Source of the DNA: Novosphingobium guangzhouense
GTDB lineage: Bacteria > Pseudomonadota > Alphaproteobacteria > Sphingomonadales > Sphingomonadaceae
Reading direction: 5' to 3'
NCBI RefSeq assembly: GCF_002896965.1
Contig: NZ_LYMM01000073.1
Location: 1 to 64,000, forward strand
Length of the DNA stretch: 64,000 nucleotides
Position 1 is the stretch's first letter. The number at the start of each line of letters is the position of its first letter. Shown here piece by piece: positions 61,942 through 64,000 of this stretch. The notes below the pieces were generated by a model, which ran no database searches, was not told the DNA's origin, and saw only the letters and a list, made by a program, of their open reading frames with translations. Position numbers and translations under genes: made by a program.

Positions 61942-62952
61942 TCACTGGAAATGCGGGATAACCTCCCGCGCGAAGAGCCCCGCATAAGCGAGGAAGCGCT
62001 CTGCCGGAAGGCCGGGCGGCATCATCATCGTGAATTGCGTAACCGGCGCCTGTTCGCGCAATGACCGGAAATGGGCGACGGCCTCTGCCGGGGTCAGGAT
62101 TTGCAGGATGCCGCTGGCCTTGAACGCGTCAAGGGTCATCGGTTGAATCGCGGGACCGTCCAGCCCGATGGCCTTGTCCTCGTTCATCCAGGCGCCGTAG
62201 CTGTTGTTGACGTGATGGAAGTGGGGCGCCAGTTCTTCCAGCGCGGCCTCCTTGTCCTGTGCCACCACCAGCATCAGCCCCTGCAGCCAGATCCGCGCCT
62301 GTGCCGGGTCCTTGCCTGCCGCCATCAGCTTGTCGCGATAGAGCGGCCAGATTTCGGGATTGCCGAAGTAGCCGTCGCCATGGCGCGCCACCCGCTCCAG
62401 CGCCTTTGGCGCGAAGCCGCCGATGTAGAGCGGGATGTGACCGCGACTGGAAAGCGGCGCGGCGCCGGCGCCGTGAAGGGTAAAGAAGCGCCCCGCGAAG
62501 TCCACCGTCTCACCGGCCCAAAGGCGGCGCACGATCTCCAGAAATTCGTCGAACCGCGCGCCGCGCTTGGTGAAATCAAGTCCGTGCGCGGCATATTCGC
62601 GGGCACGGTAGCCGATCGCCAGGCCCAGTTGCAGCCGCCCGCCCGAAAGACTGTCCAGCACCGCGCAGTCCTGCGCGAACCGCAGCGGCTCATACAGGGG
62701 GCCAAGCGCGATGCCCGTACCCAGCCGCATCCGCCGGGTCCGCGCAGCCATCGCCGCCAGCGCGACGAGCGGCGAGGACATGTAGCCATCTTGCGCCAGA
62801 TGGTGTTCGGGCACGAAGGCCCCATCGAAACCCAGCGCTTCGGTTTCCGCAACCACGTCAAGGATATCGGCATAGAGCGCTTCGGGCGGGCGGTGCCACG
62901 CTGCCGGATTGCGGAAATCGTAGAGGTAGCTGAATTCCAGCCTGCCGGTCAT
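61942..62952 (-). CDS. LLM-class flavin-dependent oxidoreductase
   Basis: A 336-aa luciferase-like TIM-barrel monooxygenase. GFDGAFVPEHHLAQDGYMSSPLVALAAMAARTRRMRLGTGIALGPLYEPLRFAQDCAVLDSLSGGRLQLGLAIGYR is typical of bacterial luciferase-type F420/FMN enzymes. Substrate unknown. GGAGAAGG precedes the ATG. It is co-directional with and 10 bp upstream of the IclR gene. Confidence 0.92.
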   Translation of the reverse strand: MTGRLEFSYLYDFRNPAAWHRPPEALYADILDVVAETEALGFDGAFVPEHHLAQDGYMSSPLVALAAMAARTRRMRLGTGIALGPLYEPLRFAQDCAVLDSLSGGRLQLGLAIGYRAREYAAHGLDFTKRGARFDEFLEIVRRLWAGETVDFAGRFFTLHGAGAAPLSSRGHIPLYIGGFAPKALERVARHGDGYFGNPEIWPLYRDKLMAAGKDPAQARIWLQGLMLVVAQDKEAALEELAPHFHHVNNSYGAWMNEDKAIGLDGPAIQPMTLDAFKASGILQILTPAEAVAHFRSLREQAPVTQFTMMMPPGLPAERFLAYAGLFAREVIPHFQ

Positions 62953-63058
62953 GCAGCCTTCTCCGCCGTTTTATGGTGTCGGCGCAAGATTAGAGGCGGT
63001 CGCCCCGGCGGCAAGGCGGCGGCAAGGCGCGGGGGCGATATCGGGCGGCGATGAATTC

Positions 63059-63697
63059 TCAGCCCAGTTGCAGCGTCGCCTTGACCCCGTCGATCACGTA
63101 CTGCGCAGCCAGAGCGGCCAGCAGGACGCCCAGCAGGCGGGTGATGACCGCCTCCACCTTGTCGCCCAGAACCTTCATCAGCGGACCCGCGGCAGCCAGC
63201 GCCGCGAAGGCCAGCATCATGACGGCAACCATCGCGCCAAGGATCGTCAGCGTCTGTTCGGTGCCGTGCGCACGGCTGGTCAGCAGCATCATCGTGGCGA
63301 TGGAGCCCGGCCCTGCCAGCATCGGCATCGCCATCGGGAAGACCGACACGTCTTCAACCTCGGGCGTGACGGCGTTGTGGGCGATGATCTTCTCCGCCCG
63401 CTCCTCACGCCGCTGGGTGCGCTTTTCAAAGACCATGTCGATGGCGATCATGAACAGCATGATGCCCCCGGCGATGCGGAAGGCGTCCAGTTCGATATGC
63501 AGGGCGTTCAGCAGCGTCTTGCCGAACAGCGCGAAGACGACAAGGATGATCGCCGCGATCAGGCAGGCGCGCGCGGCCATGGCGATCGCCTGCGAACGGC
63601 TCGCCCCGGCGGACAGCCCGGCATAGATGGGCGCGCAGCCGGGCGGGTCGATAACGACGAAAAGCGTGACGAAGGCGCTGAGGAAAAGCTCGTACAT
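63059..63697 (-). CDS. MarC-family membrane protein
   Basis: A 212-aa protein with six hydrophobic segments. FVTLFVVIDPPGCAPIYAGLS, AFRIAGGIMLFMIAIDMVF, VFPMAMPMLAGPGSIATMMLL and a final LGVLLAALAAQYVIDGVK are the family's conserved helices. Despite the name, MarC was shown not to cause multiple antibiotic resistance in E. coli; its function is unknown. The stop lies 107 bp from the LLM gene start on the same strand. Confidence 0.92.
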   Translation of the reverse strand: MYELFLSAFVTLFVVIDPPGCAPIYAGLSAGASRSQAIAMAARACLIAAIILVVFALFGKTLLNALHIELDAFRIAGGIMLFMIAIDMVFEKRTQRREERAEKIIAHNAVTPEVEDVSVFPMAMPMLAGPGSIATMMLLTSRAHGTEQTLTILGAMVAVMMLAFAALAAAGPLMKVLGDKVEAVITRLLGVLLAALAAQYVIDGVKATLQLG

Positions 63698-63707
63698 CCG
63701 GCCTATC

Positions 63708-64000
63708 CTAACCTTGCGGCGTCACCTTGTCCTGCAGGATCGTCTCGAACTGTGCACCATTCCACAGTTGTACGCTGACGGTGCGCGCATCGTTGCTTGA
63801 AAGCACCGTGACGTTCCAGCGCAAGGTGCCGTCAAGCGAGTTACCGCCGGTGAACGTGCGTGCGTCCTCAGGCGGGGTGACGGACGGCGGTGCATCGGGA
63901 TGACGGCCGCATTTCGCAACCCGCGCGGTCAGCATCTCGGGTTCGGGCAGCGCAGCGGGCAGCGTGTCGCCGTGGTCCAGAACCCAGCGATATTCGCCCT
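63708..64000 (-). CDS. Unidentified protein, C-terminal part (cut by window end)
   Basis: The frame is open from the window end to the stop at 63708 (about 97 residues). It includes YRWVLDHGDTLPAALPEPEM, CGRHPDAPPSVTPPEDARTF and a C-terminal TLRWNVTVLSSNDARTVSVQLWNGAQFETILQDK. The first internal ATG (63935) is not a convincing start because conserved-looking sequence continues upstream. No family recognised. It ends 10 bp before the marC start, so an operon is likely. Confidence 0.65.
   Translation of the reverse strand, partial: GEYRWVLDHGDTLPAALPEPEMLTARVAKCGRHPDAPPSVTPPEDARTFTGGNSLDGTLRWNVTVLSSNDARTVSVQLWNGAQFETILQDKVTPQG

Overview
The window is GC-rich, gene-dense DNA, almost certainly from an alphaproteobacterium of the order Sphingomonadales (Novosphingobium/Sphingomonas-like). 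The reasons are a DUF1476 ATP synthase zeta subunit, a crtY/crtI/crtB carotenoid operon with a separate crtZ, a large TonB-dependent receptor, MipA- and TorF-type outer-membrane proteins, frequent TTG/GTG starts and 1-4 bp gene overlaps. It reads as ordinary chromosome: I see no prophage, insertion sequence, CRISPR array or integrase.

Layout. 1-10 kb: probable 6S RNA, glutamine-dependent NAD synthetase, SufE, DUF454 protein, crtZ, leuC-(small membrane protein)-leuD, zeta subunit, BolA and monothiol glutaredoxin (a probable Fe-S/iron pair), a Nudix hydrolase and an MFS transporter. 10-17 kb: PilZ protein, tRNA-Arg, a queuosine-precursor-type transporter, recF, and the arylesterase / ABC ATPase / ABC permease group (layout as in tesA-ybbA-ybbP) with a 27-bp repeat at the ATPase-permease junction. 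17-28.9 kb: RDD protein, TonB-dependent receptor, typA/bipA, YitT-like protein, TorF-like porin, SulP transporter plus beta-carbonic anhydrase (a bicarbonate module), and an OmpR/EnvZ-type two-component pair. 29-37.8 kb: mostly small secreted, lipoprotein or unknown proteins, a GT4 glycosyltransferase, OsmC, a YciI/DUF4440 pair and DUF72.

37.8-47.7 kb: thiC with a TPP riboswitch, a YedK-like SRAP protein that has lost its catalytic cysteine next to a uracil-DNA-glycosylase-like protein, MipA, a GNAT acetyltransferase, and the operon crtY-crtI-(DUF1851-like)-(LOG family)-crtB. Together with crtZ near 3.2 kb this predicts phytoene to lycopene to beta-carotene to zeaxanthin. 47.7-58.1 kb: Bcr-type MFS transporter, dinB, rpoN, lptB, pmbA, a methyltransferase behind a perfect hairpin, two identical tRNA-Gly genes around a VanZ-like gene, a CnoX-like thioredoxin and a Lon-substrate-binding-domain protein. 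58.1-64 kb: an atypical PhoB-like regulator divergent from a metallophosphoesterase-glycosyltransferase operon that resembles the plcP-agt phosphate-starvation lipid-remodelling pair, with 11-bp-periodic Pho-box-like repeats between them; then IclR, a luciferase-like oxidoreductase, MarC and a truncated gene.

The strongest candidates for new biology are the 58.1-61.1 kb regulator/lipid-remodelling locus, the cysteine-less SRAP next to a glycosylase, the two non-carotenoid genes inside the crt operon, the Shine-Dalgarno-bearing hairpin before the methyltransferase, and the pairs of small unknown paralogues.
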